From the NCBI GenBank assembly GCA_039812685.1, contig JBDIBB010000194.1, forward strand, positions 1 through 6,696: a DNA stretch of 6,696 nt, read 5' to 3'. The translations under genes were made by a program, and so were the position numbers. The notes beneath the pieces are model-generated. The model saw nothing but the letters and a program-made list of their open reading frames with translations, ran no database searches and was not told the DNA's origin. The number at the start of each line of letters is the position of its first letter. The first letter of the stretch is position 1. Shown piece by piece: positions 1-6,129 of the stretch. Source of the DNA: JBDIBB01 sp039812685 (lineage in GTDB: Bacteria > Acidobacteriota > Vicinamibacteria > Vicinamibacterales > JAFNAJ01).

Positions 1-328
1 AGTATTTGAGGGAGGAGCAACGCCGCCAGCCGGGATGCCCCGCCCGTCGAATGCAGCGCCACTTTCGCCACGGGCTGTTAGCCAAGCCAGGCGGGTACTC
101 GACGACGGCTGCAAGGGACGGCGCGAGTATCGGGATGGCCTTCATCGCGCTGGCCGGATCGAATCGCATTGTGGTGGCGGGTTCACGAGTCGATGCCACC
201 TTCTGAGGGTGCGTCTCGTCGATCCAGTGGTCGCCGGAGTATTCCCCGATGGTAGTACCCCGACGGGGATCGGTCGCCGCAGATCGCGAAGCATCTGAGC
301 AGATCGCATCGCGCCAATTTGGACAAGA
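1..328. other. Region without a supportable gene
   Basis: No reading frame here gives a protein I recognise. Short + strand frames exist but are arginine- and glycine-rich, as expected from GC-rich noncoding DNA. On the minus strand one frame stays open from about position 350 to the left edge, with no ATG near its beginning and no recognised motif. It could be chance, or the decayed tail of a gene lying to the left. The stretch borders a dead transposase, so part of it may be old insertion-sequence DNA; I could not identify an element end. Confidence 0.5.
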
Positions 329-683
329 GTGACTCTTCGCATGGTTTCGATAGCCTTCGGCGCGGTGGTGGATCACACCACGGCGGCGTGGCTGAAGCGA
401 TTCCTCCACTGGATGGAGCGCTTCGATCCGTGCCTTGGCTATCCAGCCCAACGGGCGGCCTTCCGCCGCTACCTCCGGGGCGTGCCGAGCGACGCCGTCG
501 CAAGTCGATGGAAGCCATGTGGGCCCGCGTGAGCGACCCGGGCGCGCATCAAGACGTCCAGCACGTCATCTCGCATGCGCCGTGGGAGGCCGAGCGCATC
601 AGGAAGCCACTGCCGTAAGCAGCCGAGGCGCGCGGTGCTGCGCGGTGCGCGTGACGCCCGCGCACGACTGGCGCGAGCGACGA
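329..683 (+). pseudogene. Decayed IS701-family transposase (three frames, internal deletion)
   Basis: Remains of a DDE transposase of the IS701 type, which would have cut and moved its own element. The N-terminal part is read in frame 2 (about 329-490) and contains GYPAQRAAFRRYLRG. A frameshift near 490-505 moves the match to frame 1, which continues with RRKSMEAMWARVSDPG and then HAPWEAERI up to a stop at 616-618. In intact family members this block is followed by the first catalytic Asp region and about 200 further residues; these are missing. The match resumes in frame 3 at 648-683 with RVTPAHDWRERR, a motif I associate with the later part of these proteins. Nothing recognisable of the C-terminus follows. 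The gene has at least one frameshift, a stop and a large internal deletion, so it cannot make a working enzyme. Family assignment rests on remembered motifs; the first two segments are convincing, the third less so. Confidence 0.8.
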
Positions 684-686
684 CTG

Positions 687-712
687 CAGGTGGTCTGGTC
701 GCCAGACTCCTG
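687..712. other. Compact hairpin next to the IS701 relic
   Basis: An inverted repeat of 4 + 7 base pairs. CAGG (687-690) pairs with CCTG (709-712). After one bulged T (691), GGTCTGG (692-698) pairs with CCAGACT (702-708), with one G-T wobble and a TCG loop. No T-run follows on either strand, so it is not a classical intrinsic terminator. It lies just past the last recognisable transposase motif. It could be a transcription barrier protecting the downstream operon, part of an element end, or chance. Confidence 0.35.
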
Positions 713-839
713 GCCCCACGACGACGACGGAGTCGATCGCCGGCGGTTCATTCCTCGTGGTCGCGCCCTTCCCCCACCCGCGCGGCCCGGAGAGCCCGCG
801 TCATCGCAGTGGCGGGCGGTGCGCCTCGCGCACATCTCG

Positions 840-867
840 TTGACCGTCGACCCGCGCTTGTGATAAG
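840..867 (+). promoter_or_regulatory. Candidate promoter for the four-gene cassette
   Basis: TTGACC at 840-845 resembles a sigma-70 -35 box. TGATAA at 861-866 (spacer 15), or GATAAG at 862-867 (spacer 16), could serve as the -10 box. The position, about 60 nt before the first start codon at 925, is sensible and the stretch is slightly AT-richer than its surroundings. Spacing is below the usual 17 and the -10 is imperfect, so this is a weak prediction. Positions 684-924 hold no other gene I can support. Confidence 0.3.
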
Positions 868-924
868 TGCTGATTGCATCCACTCAGCTCACCCGCGGCA
901 CTCCCATGTCGAAGGGGTGGTCCA

Positions 925-1344
925 ATGGCAGGTCAGATGGAGGAGAAGACCCGGCACCAGGAACTGGTCGCGGCGCGTCGGGTGATGCTCCAGCTTGGCC
1001 AGGGCGGTCTCGACTACGTCCAGATTTCGGGAGAGATGACTCGAAGGGGTATACCCGAAGACATCTCCACCACCGTGATCCTGGATTCCATGCGGGAAGA
1101 CGCGGATCGATTGCGGAAGGCTGCTGGCAGCCACTATCGCTTTGCAGCCGCGACCGGCGGCTTCGCGGTGCTTCTGGGCATTGCGACAGCGAAGGTGGGT
1201 GGAGTGATATGGGGTGTTGCGGGGTTTGCCGCCTTCGGTTGCGGCCTCGCCTTCAGAGGCCACCAGTACAGCCGCAGGGCCGTCGAGAACGAGGCGTTCA
1301 TCGAGGCGTTTCGAGCCTACATGGCAAGGCAGGGGTCAGCATGA
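925..1344 (+). CDS. Small two-helix membrane protein of unknown function
   Basis: A 139-residue protein I do not recognise. Residues 1-70 are soluble and mostly helical. The stretch LQLGQGGLDYVQISGEMTRR, followed by a short Gly-Ile-Pro link and a further helix to about residue 65, looks like a small helical unit that pairs an ordinary and a position-shifted helix. Two hydrophobic segments follow, about 72-89 and 91-110, forming a tight hairpin in the membrane. The tail (111-139) is charged, so both ends are probably cytoplasmic. The start at 925 is preceded by AAGGGG seven bases upstream; an upstream ATG at 874 has no such site. The stop overlaps the next start as ATGA (1341-1344), implying translational coupling. 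It heads a cassette that continues with another two-helix protein, a PrsW homologue and a secreted zinc peptidase, so an envelope role is plausible but unproven. Confidence 0.75.
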   Translation: MAGQMEEKTRHQELVAARRVMLQLGQGGLDYVQISGEMTRRGIPEDISTTVILDSMREDADRLRKAAGSHYRFAAATGGFAVLLGIATAKVGGVIWGVAGFAAFGCGLAFRGHQYSRRAVENEAFIEAFRAYMARQGSA

Positions 1345-2504
1345 GCAGCGAATACAGCGATAAGGAGGAACAGATCGCCGAAATGGCCAGCTGGCTCGCC
1401 ACGGTCCGACGTATCGAACACCAGTCGCGATCGATCGGCCTTGCCGTCATGGTGGTGACGGGAATTCCAATTGCGACCTTCATCCTCCGATTCGACAATC
1501 CTTTGATGCTGGCTGGGTTCGCCGTGGCAGCCTGGTGCGCGATCGGCTACTTCGCCGCGCGGCTGTCGCGGCAAATCATGTATCGGGCGGAGGGGAAGCA
1601 AGTGCCCTTGCTGGAGTGGACTGAGGACGAACGCAACCAGAAGCCCGCTGGTGTCGCCTCATCCTACGCCGTGCGGCGGTTGCGGGGGATAGTGGCGCCT
1701 GGCGCTGATGCCATTGCCGATGCGCCGCTGTTAGAGAACATGCCGGTCATATCGTGCGTCGGAGGCCCTGCGCAGCTCGTCGATGCCGGAAAGCGCGAGG
1801 CCGGTGTCTGTATCTTTACTGCCACCGGGATCGCCTTCCTTCCGGACGCGAACCCGAACGAACTCGGTCCCGCTGCGACGGTGGCTGCTCAAGTTCTCAA
1901 GGACAAACTGCCCTTGGTAGATGTCTTCCTCAAGGCGGGGGTGGAGACGACGGTTGCCGCAGAGACGCCTGTGGCCGGGTGGCTGGCCAAGGCACGCACG
2001 CACCCAAACTACTTCGCGATCCCGTGGCCGCAGGTTGTCGAAGCGGCGTACCAGCCGCCTCTCGGAGGGCGAACGACGATCGTCCGGGAACAAGACGACG
2101 GGAGCCGGCAATCCTTTGTCCTCCTCCACGACGATGACCGGCTGCCCGCGGGGCTGTTCAATCAGCGCCTGCAGTTCGAGATGCATGCGATCTTCGATAC
2201 GCACCTTCTCGTTCCCAAGATCCGGGAGATCGCGCCTTCAGTGACTGCGAGGTTTCGCGACATCTACGGCGACCGATTGGAGGAGCACCTGCCTGAAGTC
2301 CGCTCTGAGGCCCTGCACGCAGCGTTCGAGGCGCTGGCGGCCAGCGGTGCGGTCGAGATGATTGACGGCAAGTACATGAACGTTCCTGGCGCGGCAGCCA
2401 GGTACATGCTCGACGTGGCCGAGCAGTATCGCCGCGTTCTCCCCATCGTCGAGGGGAATGACTTGTTCTTCACAGCCGCAGACCGCGCTGCGAAGGGTTC
2501 GTGA
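1341..2504 (+). CDS. Membrane-anchored protein of unknown function, 387 aa
   Basis: I do not recognise this family. Residues 1-30 are polar and helical. Two hydrophobic segments follow at about 31-49 and 55-73, the same two-helix layout as the protein encoded just upstream. After a basic stretch (74-86), some 300 soluble residues follow. Within it, residues 155-169 (GVCIFTATGIAFLPD) read like beta strands of the kind seen in bacterial PH-like domains, and 219-236 contain HPNYFAIPWPQVVEA, which could continue such a fold; I cannot confirm this. The rest (about 270-387) looks helical, with several acidic segments. The start is set by the ATGA overlap with the preceding gene and by AGGGG five bases upstream. 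The soluble part should lie in the cytoplasm if both termini face inward. The gap to the next gene is 21 nt. Confidence 0.75.
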   Translation: MSSEYSDKEEQIAEMASWLATVRRIEHQSRSIGLAVMVVTGIPIATFILRFDNPLMLAGFAVAAWCAIGYFAARLSRQIMYRAEGKQVPLLEWTEDERNQKPAGVASSYAVRRLRGIVAPGADAIADAPLLENMPVISCVGGPAQLVDAGKREAGVCIFTATGIAFLPDANPNELGPAATVAAQVLKDKLPLVDVFLKAGVETTVAAETPVAGWLAKARTHPNYFAIPWPQVVEAAYQPPLGGRTTIVREQDDGSRQSFVLLHDDDRLPAGLFNQRLQFEMHAIFDTHLLVPKIREIAPSVTARFRDIYGDRLEEHLPEVRSEALHAAFEALAASGAVEMIDGKYMNVPGAAARYMLDVAEQYRRVLPIVEGNDLFFTAADRAAKGS

Positions 2505-2525
2505 CAGACCGCCAGCGCATTCCCC

Positions 2526-3533
2526 ATGCTGAGCACCTCGATCGAGCAGGTCCTGGCCACCCTGGGAGTCGCCGTCGGCTACCTCGTTCTCATCCGACTC
2601 ATCGACGTCAACGAGCGCGAGCCGATCTGGAGCGTGCTGTTCGCCTTCGTCGCCGGCGGGGCGGCGGCAGGCGCGCTCTTCCTTGCCGCGGACAGGGTCA
2701 CGCTGAACTTCGGCTCGTGGCCCGGGGCAGTCCTGCGAGAGGTGGCGCTGTTTGCGGCCCTGATGATCGTGTTTCGGGTGTTCGCGGAGATCGGACGCCT
2801 CGAAGGGTGGCCGCTCGTCTCCGACGCGCTCGACGGCGTGATCTACGGCGCAGCCGCCGGACTCGGCTTCAACTGCGGCGAGGCGATCGCGATGGCGGGG
2901 GCGGTGCCGTCGCTCACGATTGCATCGACGAACGTGCTCGACGTGGCCGCGCGATCCGCGCTGGCCGGTCTCGCGCAGGGCGTGTTCGGCGCCATGCTCG
3001 GCGCGGGCTACGCCATGGCCATCGACCGCACTCGGGCGGCACGCTGGACGTGGCCCATTGTGGCACTGGCGCTGGCCGTGGTCGCTCACGGGGGCCATCA
3101 CGTCCTGGCGCACGGCAATGCGTTGGCCGGCGAATGGGCGGTGTGGCGAAGCCGCCTGGCGGTCGCGGTGCCGTTGTTGGCGGTGGTCGCACTCGGGGTC
3201 TTCTCCCTGTTCGCCGAGCGCCGGGCGATTGCGCGGGAACTGGCCGATGAAGTCGACACCGGGGACGTCACGGCCGACGAGATGGCGCTGCTGACGCACG
3301 TGATTCGACGGCAGTGGCTCTATCTGCGGCTGCTGGCGGGAGCTCGCTGGGCCGCACTACGTGCGGCGGCTGCGCTTCACAACCGGCAAGTGATGCTGGC
3401 GCTGGCCAAACACCGGGCGAGGGGCGGTGACAAGGAGCGCCGGGCAGCGGCGGAACGCCACATGGCCGCGCTTCGACGCGCGATTCGCGAGGGCCGTGCG
3501 ACACTGACGGCGCGGTCAGGGGTGGCGCGATGA
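2526..3533 (+). CDS. PrsW-family intramembrane protease homologue (altered active site)
   Basis: A 335-residue polytopic membrane protein of the PrsW glutamic-type intramembrane protease family. Family members cut membrane proteins such as anti-sigma factors. Family landmarks seen in order are: an early RLIDVNEREPIW segment (24-35, like the usual D-x-x-EPEP region); REVALF (71-76) where EExxK is expected; DGVIYG (103-108); GLGF with Glu119 (the FxxxE motif, intact); QGVFGAMLG (151-159) where a His normally begins the motif; and HGGHH (188-192) in the last helix. The second Glu of EExxK is kept (E72), but the first Glu, the Lys and one His are replaced. After about residue 230 comes a cytoplasmic, charged, helical tail typical of many family members. 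No clear ribosome site precedes the ATG, so translation probably depends on the preceding gene. Its stop overlaps the next start (ATGA at 3530-3533). Family assignment is fairly secure; enzymatic activity is doubtful. Confidence 0.8.
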   Translation: MLSTSIEQVLATLGVAVGYLVLIRLIDVNEREPIWSVLFAFVAGGAAAGALFLAADRVTLNFGSWPGAVLREVALFAALMIVFRVFAEIGRLEGWPLVSDALDGVIYGAAAGLGFNCGEAIAMAGAVPSLTIASTNVLDVAARSALAGLAQGVFGAMLGAGYAMAIDRTRAARWTWPIVALALAVVAHGGHHVLAHGNALAGEWAVWRSRLAVAVPLLAVVALGVFSLFAERRAIARELADEVDTGDVTADEMALLTHVIRRQWLYLRLLAGARWAALRAAAALHNRQVMLALAKHRARGGDKERRAAAERHMAALRRAIREGRATLTARSGVAR

Positions 3534-4657
3534 ACCTGCATCGCGTGCGACCGAAGGTGGTCGTCGTGCTCGCCGCGGTGCTGATCCTGCCGGCGGGGCC
3601 TGATCGCTCCGGCGCCCAGACGACACCGAGCCTGTTGCCGCCCAACTTGATCGCGTTCATCAACGGGGCCAGCCGGGACATCGACCGCTTCTGGGCGGCG
3701 CGGCTCCAGAATTACCGTCCACCCGCCGACGTCGTGATGGTACAGGCGCCGGTCACGACCGACTGCGGCGCCCTGGACCAGCCCAACGCCTTCTACTGTC
3801 CGGGGACCCACAAGATCTACTGGGACGTAACCTTCTTCGCGAGCCAGTACCGCCTGGGTGACTTCGCGCCGGTGTTCATCCTCGCGCACGAGTGGGGTCA
3901 CCTGGTGCAGCGCCAGCTCGGGTTGCTCGACACCGCGTCGGGGCTGTTGCCGATCCAGCAGGAGCTGCAGGCCGACTGTCTGGCGGGGTGGTACGCCCAC
4001 GACGCCGCCCAACGTAAGATCCTCGACCCTGGCGACGACGACGAAGCCGTGCTGTCGCTTCGACGAGCCGGCGACAAGCTCGACAGTCCATGGTTCGACG
4101 CGGAAGCCCATGGCTCGTCCGGCCTGCGTATCGACGCCTTCACATACGGCTTCGAAGGCCGCACGTGTACGACCGACGCGTTCTGGGCGTTCCTGCGCCA
4201 GCGCGGTGTCGATTCGTCCCGCGCGCCGCAGGTGCCAACCCCCGGCGCCGGGCGCCTCGAACAGCTTCTGCCGCGGTCGATCGGTCGCTTGGGTCGATTC
4301 GAGATGGTGGACGTGGCCCGCGTGCAGGTGGGAGGTGCAACCGACGCCTTGAAGGCGCGCTACCGGACGCTCAACAGCAAGGGGCCACACGTCGAAGTGG
4401 CGGTCATGGCATTCCCGACGGCCGATCGCGCCCGCAGTCAGCTCGACGCCGAGGTGCGGGCCTTGATCGCCGCAGGACTGCACGAAGTGCGGCGCACGCG
4501 GCTCATGGACAAGCAGCGTCCATCGGTGGAGATCGGCGTCGGGGTCGTGTTCCAGGGGGAGCTGGAGTACATCGTGTGGTCCAATCAACAGGTGGTCGGC
4601 ATCGTCGAAGGGCCGTTCAACGTGGCCTTCGAGTTCTACACGGCCCTCCCCTTCTGA
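3530..4657 (+). CDS. Exported neutral zinc metallopeptidase (YpfJ/Zn_peptidase type) with extra C-terminal domain
   Basis: A 375-residue secreted or periplasmic zinc peptidase of the Zn_peptidase (PF04228, YpfJ-like) family. The N-terminus has a basic start, a hydrophobic core (about 9-22) and a plausible signal-peptidase site near SGAQ-TT (residue 30). The family pattern is clear: Cys79-Gly followed by NAFYCPGTHKIYWD (86-99), the zinc site HEWGH (120-124, His120, Glu121 and His124), then ELQADC (145-150) carrying the probable third acidic ligand, and a later AHGSSGLR with YGFEGRTC (about 193-213). All key residues are present, so it should be active. Residues from about 240 to the end form an additional domain with predicted alpha/beta character that I do not recognise; common relatives end near the catalytic domain. 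The start overlaps the PrsW-like gene by four bases and has AGGGG seven bases upstream. It is the last gene of the cassette. Confidence 0.88.
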   Translation: MNLHRVRPKVVVVLAAVLILPAGPDRSGAQTTPSLLPPNLIAFINGASRDIDRFWAARLQNYRPPADVVMVQAPVTTDCGALDQPNAFYCPGTHKIYWDVTFFASQYRLGDFAPVFILAHEWGHLVQRQLGLLDTASGLLPIQQELQADCLAGWYAHDAAQRKILDPGDDDEAVLSLRRAGDKLDSPWFDAEAHGSSGLRIDAFTYGFEGRTCTTDAFWAFLRQRGVDSSRAPQVPTPGAGRLEQLLPRSIGRLGRFEMVDVARVQVGGATDALKARYRTLNSKGPHVEVAVMAFPTADRARSQLDAEVRALIAAGLHEVRRTRLMDKQRPSVEIGVGVVFQGELEYIVWSNQQVVGIVEGPFNVAFEFYTALPF

Positions 4658-4675
4658 CCCCAGCCCCGATCGAGG

Positions 4676-4731
4676 CGTCCGCCGGTCGTGACGTGTGGTC
4701 CGGTCGCCGACTTCGCGGACGCTGGCGGACG
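4676..4731 (+). terminator. Stem-loop after the four-gene cassette
   Basis: A 10-bp outer stem pairs 4676-4685 (CGTCCGCCGG) with 4722-4731 (CTGGCGGACG), including one G-T wobble. Inside it a second stem pairs GTCCG (4698-4702) with CGGAC (4716-4720). It begins 18 nt past the stop codon of the zinc peptidase gene, where a transcription end is expected. No T-run follows, so it would be a weak or factor-assisted terminator, or a 3' end stabiliser of the mRNA. Confidence 0.4.
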
Positions 4732-4840
4732 AATCTCCGGTGAACCAAGGCGACCCGGTCCGGGCAGGCTCGTTCTGTTGACCCCGGGGACTCGTTCCAT
4801 CCTGACCATCGTCCATGTCCGTGTACGACACGCCCGGGTC

Positions 4841-4931
4841 GGTCTGCGAGTACGACTCGTGGCGCTCGGCGTGACGGCCGGCTGGGACCTTGAGCGGTGC
4901 GAACTGAGGCGTGCCGGCTTCCTCGCAGATC
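4841..4931 (+). promoter_or_regulatory. Structured leader with two competing hairpins
   Basis: GGTCTGCGAG (4841-4850) can pair with CTCGCAGATC (4922-4931), a 10-bp stem with one wobble. It encloses a second stem formed by GCCGGC at 4877-4882 and 4913-4918. The 5' strand can instead fold locally: CTGCGAGT (4844-4851) with ACTCGTGG (4855-4862) around an ACG loop, with two wobbles. The two folds exclude each other. The structure ends just before a ribosome site (GGGAGG, 4941-4946) and the start of an IS3 OrfA relic at 4956, so it may be an insertion-sequence leader that limits translation or an element-encoded RNA. No homologue was identified. Confidence 0.3.
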
Positions 4932-4955
4932 CCATTGCCTGGGAGGATGGGGTCC

Positions 4956-5115
4956 ATGGGGCGTTCGCGTCGGCTTACGCCGGAGGCGCGTGAGCACGCC
5001 GTCCGGCTGGCGGTGGAGCAGCGGCCCGCGCACCCGTCGCAGTGGGTGGCTCCGCAGGCGCTGGCGACGCAGCCGGACATCCAAAGCAGGACGGCGCGGC
5101 GTCACCGGACTCGTC
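4956..5115 (+). pseudogene. N-terminal remnant of an IS3-family OrfA transposase
   Basis: OrfA of IS3-type elements is a small helix-turn-helix protein that binds the element ends and is joined to the OrfB catalytic part by frameshifting. Here residues 1-38 fit that N-terminus: MGRSRRLTPEAREHAVRLA followed by a Val-Glu-Gln-Arg-Pro stretch and HPSQWVAPQALATQ. This matches the family pattern of a basic start, PE-x-RE-x-AVRL, then the P-S-x-W that precedes the second helix. After about residue 38 the similarity fades into arginine-rich sequence, with no recognition helix, leucine zipper or OrfB downstream. GGGAGG lies nine bases before the start, so it may once have been well translated. The frame stays open into the small exported peptide beginning at 5346. 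It is clearly a truncated relic; the exact right edge is uncertain. Confidence 0.65.
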
Positions 5116-5345
5116 GCGCTGCCGGTCCTACGGGACTCTGTGAAGCGCCCTGCGACCGAAACTGTTCACGATCTTCCACTGTGCCGGGCCTTGCGTTCGG
5201 GGAGCAGCACCGCCAGCGGTCCTGTGGGCGCGGCGAAGAGGTCACAGTGCCGGCGCCCAAATTCTCGACGGGCGTCTCCATGACCCCGCACGACATGCCA
5301 CGGGCGACGATGCACGGCCCCGGACCGTCATCGATAGTGACTCAC
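5116..5345. other. Gene-poor stretch after the IS3 relic
   Basis: I see no separate gene in this stretch. It is read through by the frame of the OrfA relic, but the translation has no known motif and many Arg, Cys and Ser residues, typical of noncoding GC-rich DNA. No right-end inverted repeat or OrfB fragment of the element could be found. Confidence 0.45.
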
Positions 5346-5531
5346 ATGTTCCGTGCGCTGAGCGTAGCGTTGACGGTCGTGGCCGGTGCCGGCCTGGCTG
5401 CGTCGCAGTATCCCAGGTACCTCGTGAACGATCCGGGCGTCTGGAAGCCCTGGAAAGGCGTCACGGCGATTCAGGCGCCCGCGCGGAGCAGGCGGCCACA
5501 CCTGGAGGCCGTGCGCGCCTGGATGAAGTAG
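5346..5531 (+). CDS. Short exported peptide, possibly the truncated start of a longer protein
   Basis: A 61-residue product with a good signal peptide: a short basic start (MFR), a hydrophobic core to about residue 18, and an Ala-x-Ala-like end near LAASQ, so cleavage around residues 19-20 is likely. The mature part begins QYPRYLVNDPGVWKPWKG and is aromatic and Pro-rich; it then turns basic and stops. Such a start resembles the mature N-terminus of longer secreted proteins in related high-GC bacteria (an impression from memory), which would make this a truncated gene. No clear ribosome site precedes the ATG. The same frame is open upstream through the IS3 OrfA relic, with no stop between. It could be a genuine small protein, but a broken remainder is about equally likely. 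Confidence 0.45.
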   Translation: MFRALSVALTVVAGAGLAASQYPRYLVNDPGVWKPWKGVTAIQAPARSRRPHLEAVRAWMK

Positions 5532-5591
5532 ACGGCGGCCGGCCACGCCGGCAGCGAACGTCCGATCTCGACCGCGCACGAGAGGCCTCCG

Positions 5592-5807
5592 ATGACACAG
5601 CGATTCCGCATCGGCGATCACGTCTCGTGGAATTCCGAAGCCGGCCGCGTCAGCGGTCGGATCATTCGCGTCCACACGCGGGACGTAAACTACAAGGGCT
5701 ACACGCACCACGCCAGCGAAGCTGAACCGCAGTACGAAATCCAGAGCGACAGGACCGACCACATCGCGATGCACCGCGGCCCGGCCTTGCGGAAGGTCGA
5801 GGATTGA
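5592..5807 (+). CDS. DUF2945 / HVA1_TUDOR domain protein
   Basis: A complete 71-residue protein made of a single small beta-barrel domain of the DUF2945 (HVA1_TUDOR, PF11160) family. Diagnostic stretches are FRIGDHVSWNSEAGRVSG (5-22), VHTRDVNYKGYTHHAS (27-42) and DHIAMHRGPAL (56-66), all close to the family pattern, and the length is typical. The name comes from fungal hypervirulence-associated proteins; the bacterial role is not established and a Tudor-like fold suggests binding rather than catalysis. There is no signal peptide or membrane segment, so it is cytoplasmic. GAGAGG (5580-5585) lies six bases before the ATG and supports this start. The 60-nt gap from the preceding short frame and the 322-nt gap after it suggest it may be expressed alone. 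Confidence 0.92.
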   Translation: MTQRFRIGDHVSWNSEAGRVSGRIIRVHTRDVNYKGYTHHASEAEPQYEIQSDRTDHIAMHRGPALRKVED

Positions 5808-6129
5808 CGCGCCGGCCGCTCACACCCGCGACGTCGATGCGGGCGCAGCGCGTCATCCGGTCCGGACGGCTGCCGTGTCCAGACAGGCCCTCCGCCGCCA
5901 GCGCATGGACCACACACGCGACGGCGACGACAGCGCCGCGCCACCGGTGGCCCGGAGCCGGCAAGTCGGGTAGCATCCTGCAGTCAAGTCCAGAGCCGCG
6001 GTCGCGGGCCGCCCTGCGCCGCGTCCGACACCCGGACGCCGGCCCGGGCGCGCCGGCCGCTCGAGGAGAGCGCGCAGGTGGTCCGCTCCCCCGAAGAGCC
6101 CGGAACGGCCGCCCCGAGGGAATGCCGGC
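5808..6129. other. Intergenic region with a possible promoter
   Basis: No gene is supported over these 322 bases; the long minus-strand frame across it is the GC shadow of neighbouring genes. A perfect 12-bp palindrome, GCCACCGGTGGC, lies at 5940-5951. TAGCAT at 5971-5976 could be a -10 box for the downstream gene, with no convincing -35, leaving the palindrome near where a regulator could act. A 14-bp direct repeat (CGCGCCGGCCGCTC) occurs at 5808-5821 and 6049-6062; in DNA this GC-rich it may be chance. GAGGG at 6116-6120 is the probable ribosome site of the gene starting at 6130. Confidence 0.4.

Noticed and set aside
15..90. Integron attC-like site (TGCAGC and GTTAGCC near 51-84)
   Set aside because: The 7-base boxes do not fit the attC consensus and the two arms do not pair convincingly.
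867..1340. Upstream extension of the 387-aa protein to a 545-codon frame
   Set aside because: The extension is the shadow of the 139-aa gene, which has its own ribosome site and membrane helices; the ATGA start at 1341 is better.
2501..3250. GTG-initiated + strand frame of 249 codons
   Set aside because: Arg-rich out-of-frame translation across the PrsW-like gene with no motif.
2238..3299. Minus-strand frame of 353 codons opposite the PrsW-like gene
   Set aside because: Composition is dominated by Arg, Gly, His and Gln with no motif; it is the shadow of a GC-rich gene whose + strand product has clear family landmarks.
4741..4775. Possible IS3 left inverted repeat beginning TGAACC
   Set aside because: The first bases resemble some IS3 ends, but no matching right end (GGTTCA in a suitable place) was found downstream.
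3377..5080. Minus-strand frame of 567 codons opposite the zinc peptidase gene
   Set aside because: It spans a well-supported + strand gene and an IS relic, has no recognisable domain, and arises from codon bias of the opposite strand.
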